Shown: positions 54,007 through 63,200 of the stretch, piece by piece | Numbering within the stretch: the stretch's first letter is position 1 | How the letters are laid out: each line of letters opens with the position of its first letter | Assembly: GCF_000419685.1 (NCBI RefSeq) | Contig: NZ_ATTM01000003.1 | Span: 248,846 to 312,845, forward strand | Direction of reading: 5' to 3' | DNA from: Flavobacterium antarcticum DSM 19726 | GTDB lineage: Bacteria > Bacteroidota > Bacteroidia > Flavobacteriales > Flavobacteriaceae | Length of the DNA: 64,000 nucleotides | The notes under the pieces: generated by a model | Seen by the model: only the letters and a program-made list of their open reading frames with translations | Told to the model about the DNA's origin: nothing | Databases searched by the model: none | Made by a program: the position numbers and the translations under genes

Positions 54007-54477
54007 TTACTTTATGATTTCAATCGTAACTTTCAAAGTTCCCGCACCTTTATTAGCAGCAATATCCATAAAGGAACGTCTAGACAAATCTATTTCTCGA
54101 CCTTTACTAAAAGGTCCACGATCTGTAATTGTTACAATTACTGACTTTCCGTTTACTTGATTGGTCACTTTTACTTTAGTTCCAAAAGCTAGTTTCCTGT
54201 GTGCTGCGGTATATTTTTCATTGTCAAACTTACTTCCGCTTGCTGTCCTTCTGCCATTAAATTTATTGTGATAGTAAGAAGCAATTGAGTTGCTTTTGTG
54301 TAAAGTCAAATTCAAATTATCTGACAATCCTAAGCTATCTGCTACTAAAGCATTTTTCTTAATCGTATCTTGAAGGACCTTTTTAGGCTCTTGAAAATGC
54401 AAGTTTTTATTGGTAAAACTACTTAAAAATACAGCTGCGGAAACAAGCAAAAGTAGTAGTGTGATTTTATGTTTCAT
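54007..54477 (-). CDS. RlpA-like double-psi beta-barrel protein, copy 1
   Basis: This 156-aa protein has a signal segment (LLLLVSAAVFLSSF) without a lipobox Cys, so it is probably periplasmic. A linker of about 40 residues precedes the barrel SYYHNKFNGRRTASGSKFD, TAAHRKLAFGTKVKVTN and VTITDRGPFSKGREIDLS. The barrel closely resembles that of the gene 3 nt downstream, a tandem duplication with one soluble and one lipid-anchored product. Confidence 0.9.
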   Translation of the reverse strand: MKHKITLLLLLVSAAVFLSSFTNKNLHFQEPKKVLQDTIKKNALVADSLGLSDNLNLTLHKSNSIASYYHNKFNGRRTASGSKFDNEKYTAAHRKLAFGTKVKVTNQVNGKSVIVTITDRGPFSKGREIDLSRRSFMDIAANKGAGTLKVTIEIIK

Positions 54478-54540
54478 GTTTCGTCTTTTATTCTTTCTGG
54501 TTCATAGGATTTATTGGGTCAACAAATACTATACCTTAAA

Positions 54541-54566
54541 ATAAAAAAAGCTCCATTTTGTGAAGC
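54541..54566 (-). terminator. terminator of the 143-aa membrane protein gene
   Basis: A short imperfect stem (AGCTTC with GGAGCT, about 54549-54567) is followed on the minus strand by seven T. Confidence 0.6.
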
Positions 54567-54575
54567 TTTTCCCCG

Positions 54576-55007
54576 TTATTTAAACCATAACTGATATGGA
54601 ATTCTTAATAATATTAATGCCAAACCAATCGTATAAAATACAGCAAAGGTTTTAAATTTAGCATTTGAAGTAAGTAAATTTTTATGTTTTGACCAACCAA
54701 TCGTTATTAGAATAATAGCAATAATGTTAAGCAAGGGATGCTCAAGCCAAGTCAATCGCAAAGCTGATTCCTTCATTTCTCCAAACACGGCTTTTCCCAC
54801 TGGCGAAACGAAATACAACACCAACCCAAATAAAAGCTGAATGTGTGTGAAAATCAATGCAAACAGAGCAATTTTTCGATCTTTACCCGTGAATTCCTTT
54901 TTTGACGAAAGTCCGATAAATGCATTAATTACAGCAATTGCCAAAAATGCGATTACTAAGTAAGCCCAACCTGAATGTGCTTTTTGAATAATTTCGTACG
55001 TACTCAT
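54576..55007 (-). CDS. four-helix integral membrane protein of unknown function
   Basis: This 143-aa protein has four predicted transmembrane helices (about residues 14-32, 46-66, 86-104 and 118-137). Conserved-looking His residues lie at 11, 55, 90 and 107, which could be haem or metal ligands as in cytochrome b561-like proteins. The family is common in Flavobacteriaceae, as far as I recall, but has no assigned role. It has its own terminator and ATG, 97 nt from the neighbouring receptor gene. Confidence 0.75.
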   Translation of the reverse strand: MSTYEIIQKAHSGWAYLVIAFLAIAVINAFIGLSSKKEFTGKDRKIALFALIFTHIQLLFGLVLYFVSPVGKAVFGEMKESALRLTWLEHPLLNIIAIILITIGWSKHKNLLTSNAKFKTFAVFYTIGLALILLRIPYQLWFK

Positions 55008-55059
55008 AATTCTAAATTTTATTTTTTGGAAATCAAATATAGTTAAAAATTTGCAGAAA

Positions 55060-55088
55060 AAAAGCCTTGCGGTAAGGCAAGGCTTTAA
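55060..55088 (-). terminator. terminator of the TonB-dependent receptor gene
   Basis: AGCCTTGC (55063-55070) pairs perfectly with GCAAGGCT (55077-55084), followed on the minus strand by seven T. Confidence 0.85.
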
Positions 55089-55104
55089 TTTTTACTAAAT
55101 GAAC

Positions 55105-57849
55105 TTAGAAATTATATTTCAATGAGAAATTCCATGTTCTACCGAAACCAAAGTATCCTTGATTTCCATCTGCAATACCTTTATAAACTCGACCATTAGC
55201 TTGGTAGCTTCCAATTGATGGCGTGTTGCCTACTGCTGGAATGTTATCTGTTACTTTAATATTGCTTGACAATTCAGAAAGATAAACCTCATCAAATACG
55301 TTGTTGACATTTAATCGAACTGTAATAGAATTTGTTTTAGCTTGACCAAGAATGAATTTATAAGAAACACCCGCATCAACTAAATCATAATTAGGCAACA
55401 TGATATTTTCTTTGACAGCACCATTGTTACCGTATAAATCATTGTAAGTTCTCCAATCAGCATCAACTGATAAACGAGTCAAAATTTCGTATTTAGCTCC
55501 TAAACCCCATGTTGTTTGAGCAGCGTCTCCTACTTTTCCACCATCTACGTCAATTGTTTCTTCTTTTAACAAATTCTGATTCTCATCAGTTTGTCTCGTA
55601 ACTGCATTTCCTTCATATTCCCAGTTTCCGATTGACGCAAAACCTTTGATGTCTAACTTGTCAATTGGTCTAAGAATAAAATCTAATTCTAAACCAGTAT
55701 GCACTTGCTTAACGCCAAGGTTAGATTTGTATATTAAATCACCAAAAGCAACTGTTGTAGTTCCAACCATTTCTCCTGCTGCATTAGTAACTGTTCTTGA
55801 TGAAGAAACTACTCTGTCTTCCCATGTTGTTCTGTATCCGTTTAAGTTTGCAGTAAACATGCTGGATTTGAAGCTATAACCCGCTTCTAAACCAAGAATT
55901 TTTTCATTAGATGCAAGTGGATTTACTTCATTCGTATAGTTCAAATAAATATTATCGTGGTAAGGCTGACGGTTGTAGTAACCTGCATTTACATAAAATG
56001 AATTGTTTTGATCAATATTATAATTACCTCCAGCTTTAACATTGTAACCCGTATTGTTTACTTTTTCAGAGTCTTCAAACTGTGGAAGGTAATCGTATCG
56101 GTCAAATCGCTGGTGTGACTGACTAGAAAGTGAACCTTGGAAGAATGCAGAGAAATTGTTGTTACTGTATTCTAATTGACCAAAAACACCTCCGTAAGAA
56201 ATTTTCTCACTGTAATCGTAATCTAATCTTTGGTTTTCATCTGTCGTATTGAACAACGCTTGCCAAGGATTAACCGGCACATTCTGCGTTACTACGTTAG
56301 AAGCCATTGTACCGCTTCCTTGGTGATTTTCGCCTCTTAAATTTCTTGTGTCTGTAAAATTAGTTAGACCCATAAAATTTTCAACTTGTCTAAAATGCGT
56401 TCCGTCGTATGTTCTTAAATCAAGACCTGCATTGAAAACTAAGTTTTCCGTTAGCTGGTGCTTTAAGTTTGACACTACACCGTACCAAGCGTGATTATTT
56501 ACAGAAGATCTAATTAAATAACTGTTTCCTGCATTTCCAGCTCCATCCGTAAGCGCTTGGTTATTTGCATAAATTTGATCATAATCAATCGCAGTTCTTT
56601 CAGACAGTCCTGTAACTGGGTTGGTTTGCATCACATATTTCTTGTTGCTACTGCTACCGTAGTTCCCGGTTCCTCCACCTCTTCCCCAAGAAGCGTAAAG
56701 TACTGTTGACAATTCTGTTTTATCACTGATTTTAAAATCCCAGTTCAAGTTAGCTACTGGTTTGTGGTAAAAGTTAACACGTTCTGAAACGTAATTACCA
56801 TTTAAATAACCATAGTTGTTATTGTATTTTCTACCGAATCCTAAGTAATCAGAGATTTTTTTAGAGAAATTTTGATCGTGTTGTTGTGGTGCTCCAGTAA
56901 GCAAGAAGTTAAAACTGTGTTTGTCATTTGCTTTATATCCCACAGAGATAAAATAATTTTGACCTTCACCATACGTTCCATTATTGTATCCATCACCTTG
57001 CCAGTGACTCAATAAAACGCTAGCTCCCCAACCATTTTCGTTCATTCCCGTATTATAACCAACGGTTGATTTGTAATAGTTGTCGTTTGCCAATCCTACA
57101 GATGCAAAACCACCTTGCTTTAAATCAGTTGCTTTTGTAACAAAGTTAACTGTTCCTCCCACAGAAGAAATCGCTAATTTTGATGAACCTAAACCTCTTT
57201 GAATTTGAATTGCATTCGCAATATCTGCCATTCCTGACCAGTTAGACCAGTATATTTTACCATCTTCCATTCCGTTAATCGGTTGACCGTTTAAAAGGAA
57301 TGCCGTATTGTCTTGTTGAAATCCACGAACGCTAATTCTTGAATCACCAAATCCTCCTGCTTGTCCAGAAACATAAACAGATGGTGTATTCACCATAGTT
57401 TGTGTAATGTCAGAAGTTCCAATTTTTTCACTAATTTCCTTCGCTTTAATTGTAGAAACTGCGATTGGCGTTTTTCTGTCTTTCGCCAAATCAATAATTC
57501 CTCTACCTACAACAATTACTTCGTCAAGTTCGCTTGTGTCTTCCACTAATTTGATTGAACCAAGATCAACTGTTTGACCATTTTGAACAGTAAAGTTTAC
57601 TGATTTTTTTTCAAAACCAATGAAGGTAATTATAAGTTGACCTTTTGCAACGCTACTTTCAATAGTGAACTTTCCCTCCATATCAGAGGAAGTTCCTGTA
57701 GTGGTACCATTGATTGTAATATTTACAGCCGGAATTCCCGATCCCAATTGCTCGTCGACAATCGTTCCTGTAATTTTCCCTTGAGCAAATACTGTTGACG
57801 CGACCAACAGCAATAAACCTGACAATAACCAATTTCTAGTTGTTTTCAT
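55105..57849 (-). CDS. TonB-dependent outer-membrane receptor
   Basis: The product is about 914 aa. A signal peptide ends at STVFAQG. A carboxypeptidase-regulatory-like repeat (ITGTIVDEQLGSGIPAVNI), a plug domain (VNTPSVYVSGQAGGFGDSRIS; IQIQRGLGSSKLAISSVGGT) and a 22-strand-type barrel ending in Phe (FSLKYNF) follow. No SusD or other partner is adjacent, so import of an iron chelate or other nutrient is open. I chose the ATG at 57847-57849; the longer frame starts at a TTG that is part of a TTATTTTG promoter-like box. Confidence 0.92.
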   Translation of the reverse strand: MKTTRNWLLSGLLLLVASTVFAQGKITGTIVDEQLGSGIPAVNITINGTTTGTSSDMEGKFTIESSVAKGQLIITFIGFEKKSVNFTVQNGQTVDLGSIKLVEDTSELDEVIVVGRGIIDLAKDRKTPIAVSTIKAKEISEKIGTSDITQTMVNTPSVYVSGQAGGFGDSRISVRGFQQDNTAFLLNGQPINGMEDGKIYWSNWSGMADIANAIQIQRGLGSSKLAISSVGGTVNFVTKATDLKQGGFASVGLANDNYYKSTVGYNTGMNENGWGASVLLSHWQGDGYNNGTYGEGQNYFISVGYKANDKHSFNFLLTGAPQQHDQNFSKKISDYLGFGRKYNNNYGYLNGNYVSERVNFYHKPVANLNWDFKISDKTELSTVLYASWGRGGGTGNYGSSSNKKYVMQTNPVTGLSERTAIDYDQIYANNQALTDGAGNAGNSYLIRSSVNNHAWYGVVSNLKHQLTENLVFNAGLDLRTYDGTHFRQVENFMGLTNFTDTRNLRGENHQGSGTMASNVVTQNVPVNPWQALFNTTDENQRLDYDYSEKISYGGVFGQLEYSNNNFSAFFQGSLSSQSHQRFDRYDYLPQFEDSEKVNNTGYNVKAGGNYNIDQNNSFYVNAGYYNRQPYHDNIYLNYTNEVNPLASNEKILGLEAGYSFKSSMFTANLNGYRTTWEDRVVSSSRTVTNAAGEMVGTTTVAFGDLIYKSNLGVKQVHTGLELDFILRPIDKLDIKGFASIGNWEYEGNAVTRQTDENQNLLKEETIDVDGGKVGDAAQTTWGLGAKYEILTRLSVDADWRTYNDLYGNNGAVKENIMLPNYDLVDAGVSYKFILGQAKTNSITVRLNVNNVFDEVYLSELSSNIKVTDNIPAVGNTPSIGSYQANGRVYKGIADGNQGYFGFGRTWNFSLKYNF

Positions 57850-58120
57850 TTTATTATTTATAATTTTTGGCAAAATAACGACAAAAAGTTGACATTAACA
57901 TTAAACAATTATTAAGAAATGATGATTTTTAGCTCGTTTTAAAGACAATAAATCTTCTATTTATAATAATAATTTGAGTTTTATGATATTATATGTCTTA
58001 AAATGTAATCAGATTTTTCTGAATTACGGGATATAATTCTACTAATCGGAATTAATTTCAAAAAATATAATTTGAAAAATCATAGCAACTTAATAATTAA
58101 TAGAATGAAGTTATCAAATA

Positions 58121-59764
58121 TTACTTATGCTTAAGAAAGTATGTCAGCAAATTTGATGTTGAACTGTCGTGTTCTTTTACTTTTCCAGAATTAATTTCTT
58201 CTAAAATTGAACTTGCTAACTGTTTTCCCAATTCAACACCCCATTGATCGTAGCTGAAAATATTCCAAATTACACCTTGAACGAAAATTTTATGTTCGTA
58301 CATCGAAATCATTGAGCCTAAAGTTTCAGGAGTTAATTGTTTGATCAAAATAGTATTCGTCGGTTTATTTCCTTCAAAAACTTTGAATGGCGTTAAAAAG
58401 TCAGCTTTACCTGTTGAGTAATCTAATTTTGTAAATTCAGCACGTACTTGATCTTCGGTTTTCCCGTTTAAAAGTGCTTCGGTTTGTGCGAAAAAGTTCG
58501 ACATCAATTTATCGTGGTGATTCGAGTCGCCATATAAAGGTTTTAAGAAACCTATGAAATCAGTTGGAATCAACTTTGTTCCTTGATGAATCAGTTGGAA
58601 AAACGCGTGTTGCGAATTGGTTCCTGGTTCACCCCAAATAATAGTTCCTGTTTGATAGTTGACTTTTTCACCATTTCTATCTACACTTTTACCATTACTT
58701 TCCATAATTCCCTGTTGCAAATAAGGTGCTAATTTTTGCAAATAGTGTGTGTAAGGAATAATTGCTTCACTTTCTGCACCAAAGAAATTATTGTACCAAA
58801 TACTTAATAAAGCTAAAACCACTGGAATATTTTGGTCAAATTCAGCCGTTTTAAAGTGTTCGTCCATTTCGTTAGCTCCTTTTAATAACGCGTCGAAATT
58901 AGCGTAACCAACAGATAAACTAATGGACAATCCAACAGCAGACCACAATGAAAAACGGCCGCCAACCCAATCCCACATTGGAAAAACATTTTCGGCATCA
59001 ATGCCAAATTCGGTAACTTTTTGAATATTTGTTGAAACGGCTACAAAATGCTTTGCAACGTCGCTTTGCTTCGCTGATTTTAAAAACCACTTCCGAATTG
59101 TTTCTGAATTCGTCAATGTTTCTTGAGTCGTAAATGTTTTAGAAACGATTACAAAAAGTGTGGTTTCAGGATTTATCTTTTTAAACAATTCCTGAACGTG
59201 ATCGCCGTCAATATTTGAAATAAAATGAACATTCAAATGATTCTGGTAGTATTGCAATGCCTCAACAACCATCGCAGGTCCTAAATCTGAACCGCCAATT
59301 CCAATATTTACAATATCTGTAAATTGCTTTCCAGTATATCCTTTTCTAATTCCAGTTGTAATTTCATTTGTGAAATTTTTTATTTTTCTTTTAACGGCTA
59401 AAACTTCAGGAATTACATTTGTTCCATCCACGTTAATTTCCGTAGCATCTGGAGCTCTCAAAGCTGTGTGTAAAACGGTTCGATCTTCGGTTTTGTTAAT
59501 AGCTTCGCCGTCAAAATAACTTTTGATTGCTTTTTTAAGTTGCATTTCATCGGCCAACTTTAAAAGCAAATACAACGTTTCATCCGTAATCCGGTTTTTA
59601 GAAAAATCGACTAAAAAATCATTCCATTCAATGGTGAATTTTTCTGCTCGAGAAGTATCTTCTTGAAACATCTGCTTCATGGACTGCAATTGAATTTCGT
59701 TGAAATGATTTTCCAATGCTTTCCAGGAAGCGGTTTTAAGCGGAGATGAATTATTTAAAGCCAT
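58121..59764 (-). CDS. pgi: glucose-6-phosphate isomerase
   Basis: This 547-aa enzyme interconverts glucose 6-phosphate and fructose 6-phosphate. It contains the PGI segments [27 protein letters not shown] (sugar-phosphate site), [34 protein letters not shown] and the C-terminal GVELGKQLA. The start is the ATG at 59762-59764, because a TAAATTTG box (59792-59799) overlaps the alternative TTG. The 271-nt gap upstream of the TonB receptor gene, on its far side, is AT-rich and featureless. Confidence 0.97.
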   Translation of the reverse strand: MALNNSSPLKTASWKALENHFNEIQLQSMKQMFQEDTSRAEKFTIEWNDFLVDFSKNRITDETLYLLLKLADEMQLKKAIKSYFDGEAINKTEDRTVLHTALRAPDATEINVDGTNVIPEVLAVKRKIKNFTNEITTGIRKGYTGKQFTDIVNIGIGGSDLGPAMVVEALQYYQNHLNVHFISNIDGDHVQELFKKINPETTLFVIVSKTFTTQETLTNSETIRKWFLKSAKQSDVAKHFVAVSTNIQKVTEFGIDAENVFPMWDWVGGRFSLWSAVGLSISLSVGYANFDALLKGANEMDEHFKTAEFDQNIPVVLALLSIWYNNFFGAESEAIIPYTHYLQKLAPYLQQGIMESNGKSVDRNGEKVNYQTGTIIWGEPGTNSQHAFFQLIHQGTKLIPTDFIGFLKPLYGDSNHHDKLMSNFFAQTEALLNGKTEDQVRAEFTKLDYSTGKADFLTPFKVFEGNKPTNTILIKQLTPETLGSMISMYEHKIFVQGVIWNIFSYDQWGVELGKQLASSILEEINSGKVKEHDSSTSNLLTYFLKHK

Positions 59765-59791
59765 GATGAATTGTTTTAGGGTATTGTGATG

Positions 59792-59799
59792 CAAATTTA
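59792..59799 (-). promoter_or_regulatory. candidate -7 element for pgi
   Basis: TAAATTTG on the minus strand matches TAnnTTTG exactly, 27 nt upstream of the pgi ATG. It fixes the translational start downstream of it. Confidence 0.5.
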
Positions 59800-59803
59800 C
59801 GGG

Positions 59804-59956
59804 TTTTTAGCCCTGATAAAAATGGAAATTTTGCAGGATGGAACACTGTTATTTTCTGGCAGAAAAGAACGACCAACGGAAGTTCCTTTTATGGCTTGAA
59901 AATAAAGTGTTGTGACAAAAAATTGTAATGGATAGCAGGATTAGCTCCTGAACAGA
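59804..59956 (-). repeat. possible diverged copy C of the structured dispersed repeat
   Basis: On the minus strand the order is a small hairpin AGGAGCTAATCCT, GCTATCCATTACAAT (compare GCTGTCCACTCTCAAT in copy A), CATAAAAGGA, CTTCCGTT, and TATCAGGGCTA. This follows the order of the 2252-2362 element with extra sequence inserted. It fills the gap between the M23 peptidase gene and pgi. Confidence 0.4.
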
Positions 59957-59959
59957 AAT

Positions 59960-61195
59960 TTAATCTTTGAATTTTATCGCTGCAATACTGTCCAATTCCT
60001 TCTTTAGTGGTGTCATTTCTTGCATGAATCTTGGTTTGAACTTGGCCAGCATCGGTATCGAATTTGGTAATTTCTGGGCTAAAGGATCAACTTGAACGCC
60101 ATTTTTCCAGAAACGATAACATACGTGAGGACCTGTGGCTAAACCGGTACTTCCCACTTTTCCAATTGTTTCACCTTGGGTAACACGTTGTCCATTTCGA
60201 ACTAAAATTTTAGACATGTGTAAATATTGCGTTGAATAAGTGGCTGAATGTTTGACTTTTACATAATTACCATTTCCAGCGGTATAACCTGTTCGCTCTA
60301 CAACTCCTGACGCGGTAGTCACAATAGGAGTTCCTGTTGCAGCTGCATAATCCGTTCCTTTATGGGCTTTAAATCTTTTTTGAACGGGATGAAATCTGTT
60401 TTTCGAAAATTTTGAAGAAATCCGGTAGCCAAATTTCAGTGGCGCTTTTAAAAACATATTTTTTAAGACTTTTCCCTCTTCATCGTAGTAATCAAACCGA
60501 CGGGCATTAGGATCTTGCTTGAATGGAAATGCGTATATTTTTTTGCCTTTGTGAATAAAAAAGGATGCTTCTAAACTTTCTACACCGGCATAAATCGTAT
60601 CACTAATGTATTTTTCGTTGAAAGTAACCGCGAATCGGTCGCCTTTTTGAATCTTAAAGAAATCGACAGAATAGGCATAAATATCCGCCAAGTTTTGTGC
60701 TAAAGAAGGTTGAACACCTGCATTGCTTAATGTTGCCGAAAGTGAGCCGTCAATTTCTGTGGCAATCGTTCGGCGTTTAATGGTAATGGGAAGTTGTTTC
60801 TTATACGCTCTAATGGAATCGTTTAAATCAACAACATAATAATGTGAAATATCTGCTTTGTAAATAAATGCTTTCAGCACTTTTGCGGAATCCTTGGAAC
60901 GCAACATCGTGTATGCTTTTCCAACTCTAATATTTCTTAAGTTAAATGAGTCTCTAACTTTTTCGGTGATTTCGTGTTCTTTATTTTCACCTAAATTTTG
61001 TTGTGCCAAAATACTTCCAAAGGTGTCGCCTCTATCAATAGTATCCCGCACGACATCATAATCATTCAGTTTAAATCCAAATTCCATAATGATGGGATCC
61101 GGTTTTTTTATTGGTACAACTTCTTTTTTCTCTTCTTTTTCGTTACACGCCACTACTAATATTAGCAATAACAATAAGGATGATAATCTTTTCAA
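59960..61195 (-). CDS. M23-family peptidoglycan endopeptidase-like lipoprotein
   Basis: This 411-aa protein has lipobox VVAC (Cys17). The N-terminal half is helical with OapA/LysM-like features (GDTFGSILAQQNLG), and the C-terminal LytM domain spans about 255-390. Zinc ligands His278 and Asp282 (HKGTD) are present. The usual C-terminal His-x-His is His357-Val-Cys359 here, so one ligand is Cys. It may still bind zinc or be a degenerate activator. It lies 23 nt after kynA on the same strand. Confidence 0.9.
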   Translation of the reverse strand: MKRLSSLLLLLILVVACNEKEEKKEVVPIKKPDPIIMEFGFKLNDYDVVRDTIDRGDTFGSILAQQNLGENKEHEITEKVRDSFNLRNIRVGKAYTMLRSKDSAKVLKAFIYKADISHYYVVDLNDSIRAYKKQLPITIKRRTIATEIDGSLSATLSNAGVQPSLAQNLADIYAYSVDFFKIQKGDRFAVTFNEKYISDTIYAGVESLEASFFIHKGKKIYAFPFKQDPNARRFDYYDEEGKVLKNMFLKAPLKFGYRISSKFSKNRFHPVQKRFKAHKGTDYAAATGTPIVTTASGVVERTGYTAGNGNYVKVKHSATYSTQYLHMSKILVRNGQRVTQGETIGKVGSTGLATGPHVCYRFWKNGVQVDPLAQKLPNSIPMLAKFKPRFMQEMTPLKKELDSIAAIKFKD

Positions 61196-61218
61196 AAGTG
61201 TTTGTTTATGCAGTTAAT

Positions 61219-62136
61219 CTATTTTTCTTCGCCCCACGTGTCTAATTCCTCTTGACTCCAAAGTTCTGGGAAAAATATTCTTCTTTGGTATTTTGGGTGC
61301 ATGTATTTTTTCCAGTCGCTTCCGCCGGTTGCATCGCCATCACCAATATATTTTCGAGCTGCATTCAAATGCCCCATAACCCATGTGATATTTACAGTGT
61401 GATCAAAATGACGCATCGCTTTTACTAATTCTGGATTATTCTGGTCTTCTTCTGGTAATTGCTTAAATTTCTGTCGAATATTAATTGTATTGTATTCCTC
61501 CATATGACGGAGAAATTCTGCTTTGTATTTTCGCTCAAATTCTACTAGTAAATAGGATTTTTTGCCTGTTGCATGATCTTTTCCGGCAGCTTGCCAATAT
61601 AAATGTTCAAATGCATGACTGTATGGTGTGTCTCTATCAATAGTAGCTCTGAAGCGGTTGTCAATAAGATTGATTAAGTCAGTAGATCCAAATTCGATTA
61701 AACGGTATTGTGCACTTTGAAATCCACTTGCAGGAGTAAGTGTGTTGCGGAATTTCATGTATTGATCAATACTCATTCCGTCACCCATGATGTCAAAAGA
61801 GGTTGTCAACATATCAAAATAACGACTGATTCGCATCAATTTCTCCGTAAAAAATTGGGGTTCGGGCTTTTCTGAATGACAAAGTTGGTCCATTTCCCAG
61901 AGAATCATCTTAAACAACAATTCGTTTACCTGATGGTACATGATGAAAATCATTTCATCCGGTAAAGTCGTTCGTTGTACTTGCAGATTTAACAAAGCGT
62001 CGGTTTGTACATAATCCCAATAGGTCATTGGTTTTGAATACAGCAATCCTTCTAAATGTACGTCTGTTCTATTGTCAACAGTTTTATATTTTTCCTCTAA
62101 TCGATTTAATAAATCTTCGCGGTGCGGTGTGTTCAT
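61219..62136 (-). CDS. kynA: tryptophan 2,3-dioxygenase
   Basis: This 305-aa haem enzyme opens tryptophan to N-formylkynurenine. The N-terminal LEGLLYSKPMTYWDYVQTDALL, the active-site FIMYHQVNELLFKMILWE (distal His and Arg region), SGFQSAQYRLIEF and the proximal-His segment NITWVMGHLNAARKY are present. It shares a transcript with the DUF3108 gene 2 nt upstream. hpd further upstream suggests joint catabolism of aromatic amino acids. Confidence 0.95.
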   Translation of the reverse strand: MNTPHREDLLNRLEEKYKTVDNRTDVHLEGLLYSKPMTYWDYVQTDALLNLQVQRTTLPDEMIFIMYHQVNELLFKMILWEMDQLCHSEKPEPQFFTEKLMRISRYFDMLTTSFDIMGDGMSIDQYMKFRNTLTPASGFQSAQYRLIEFGSTDLINLIDNRFRATIDRDTPYSHAFEHLYWQAAGKDHATGKKSYLLVEFERKYKAEFLRHMEEYNTINIRQKFKQLPEEDQNNPELVKAMRHFDHTVNITWVMGHLNAARKYIGDGDATGGSDWKKYMHPKYQRRIFFPELWSQEELDTWGEEK

Positions 62137-62138
62137 TT

Positions 62139-62912
62139 CTATTTTACTTTAACTGAGAAAGGATATTTCAAACCTTTGAAAGCGTCTAAATCGGCTTTTA
62201 ATGAACCTACTGCTAAACTTGCTTTGATTCTAACGGGCATTTTATTGTCGTCGTTAGAAATCCAAACCGTTAAGCTTTCCTGTTCCTTAAAAACACGACC
62301 TGCTTGAACATAAGGTCTAAAAATCATTGTTGGTATTGTACCAAATTTTGTTTTAATGTCTTCGTTACCAAGATACTTCAATTTAAATTTAGTCGTGTCA
62401 TCGTCAAAGAACATATCAATGGCAATTGATTCTCCTACTTTCAACTTGTCAATATCTGGGTGGTTACGAAGGTAATAAAATGTTGATAAAATATCTTGTG
62501 TATTGGCAGGAACTATAAAACTTTTTTCAGATTTGTTTTTATAATCCTTTACAGTTACGGTACTGTTGCCTTGATTAAAAAATCCTTCTTGATTTTTAGT
62601 ATAACCACCTTCGTCAATTTTTCGTACAAACTGATAGGGATTTCCCGTTTCTTTATCAAAGAAGCTTTCGTAATCATCGTCCACCTTAAAGAAAAGCTTG
62701 GTCATTCCTGTAGTGTAACCTCTACCGATTGCGTGATATACTTTCTTGTTGTTTTTTACGGCTTCTTTAACTTCCATTGTTGCATAACCTGCATTTACAA
62801 TTCCATAGTGAATTCTAAATTTAAACCATTCACCTTCTTTAAAGGCACGTTCTTTTTGAGGAGCAAAACTGACGGTAATCAAAAACAGTGCAAATATTAA
62901 TATCTTATTCAT
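62139..62912 (-). CDS. DUF3108-domain exported protein
   Basis: This 257-aa protein has a signal peptide (ILIFALFLITVSFAPQK). The remainder fits DUF3108 (AFKEGEWFKFRIHYGIVNAGYATMEV near the start, GNPYQFVRKIDEGGYTKN in the middle, DNKMPVRIKASLAVGSLKADL at the end). It probably forms a periplasmic beta-rich, lipocalin-like fold of unknown role. It is immediately ahead of kynA (2 nt). Confidence 0.85.
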   Translation of the reverse strand: MNKILIFALFLITVSFAPQKERAFKEGEWFKFRIHYGIVNAGYATMEVKEAVKNNKKVYHAIGRGYTTGMTKLFFKVDDDYESFFDKETGNPYQFVRKIDEGGYTKNQEGFFNQGNSTVTVKDYKNKSEKSFIVPANTQDILSTFYYLRNHPDIDKLKVGESIAIDMFFDDDTTKFKLKYLGNEDIKTKFGTIPTMIFRPYVQAGRVFKEQESLTVWISNDDNKMPVRIKASLAVGSLKADLDAFKGLKYPFSVKVK

Positions 62913-62964
62913 AGCTTTCTTTTTTCAATACAATATACAACTTTTGTTCCAAAAGTGTTATAAA

Positions 62965-62997
62965 CAAAAAAACTCAGTCAAAAATGACTGAGTTTTT
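62965..62997 (-). terminator. strong terminator upstream of the DUF3108 gene
   Basis: A 13-bp perfect stem with a 4-nt loop is followed by seven T on the minus strand. It ends either the candidate small RNA or the hpd transcript. Confidence 0.85.
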
Positions 62998-63076
62998 ATG
63001 CTATTAACCAACCAAAAAACTATAAATTATGAAATTTACATAAAAACGTGAAGGGAACCACCCCTCCTTATTTTTC
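62965..63076 (-). ncRNA. candidate small RNA or attenuated leader with a perfect Shine-Dalgarno sequence
   Basis: The minus strand has a strong -7 box TACTTTTG (63082-63089), a leader containing AAGGAGG (63063-63069), a tiny hairpin GGG-TGGTT-CCC and an ATG directly followed by TAA. It ends in a 13-bp terminator hairpin (62968-62980 with 62985-62997) with seven T. No gene of more than 14 codons fits between. The transcript would be about 112 nt. Alternatives are an attenuated leader of the DUF3108-kynA operon or the hpd 3' end. The rest of the 62913-63200 gap is featureless. Confidence 0.45.
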
Positions 63077-63081
63077 GAGTG

Positions 63082-63089
63082 CAAAAGTA
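63082..63089 (-). promoter_or_regulatory. -7 element TACTTTTG of the candidate small RNA
   Basis: This is an exact TAnnTTTG match in its most typical form, inside a 288-nt gap. At the -33 position the sequence is TTTCG rather than TTG. Confidence 0.5.
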
Positions 63090-63200
63090 CTGCATGTCTT
63101 ACGATATAATTCGAAAAAAATTGACTTTAACATTAATTTCTCAATAAACAGCATCTAATCGGTCTAAAAATTAATTTATCGTTAAAATACTCTAAATGAA

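Noticed and set aside
63007..63053. Tiny leader peptide starting at a GTG just after the Shine-Dalgarno sequence
   Set aside because: The spacing from AAGGAGG to the GTG is only about two nt and the 13-codon peptide has no regulatory-looking codon run; it was too weak to list as a gene.
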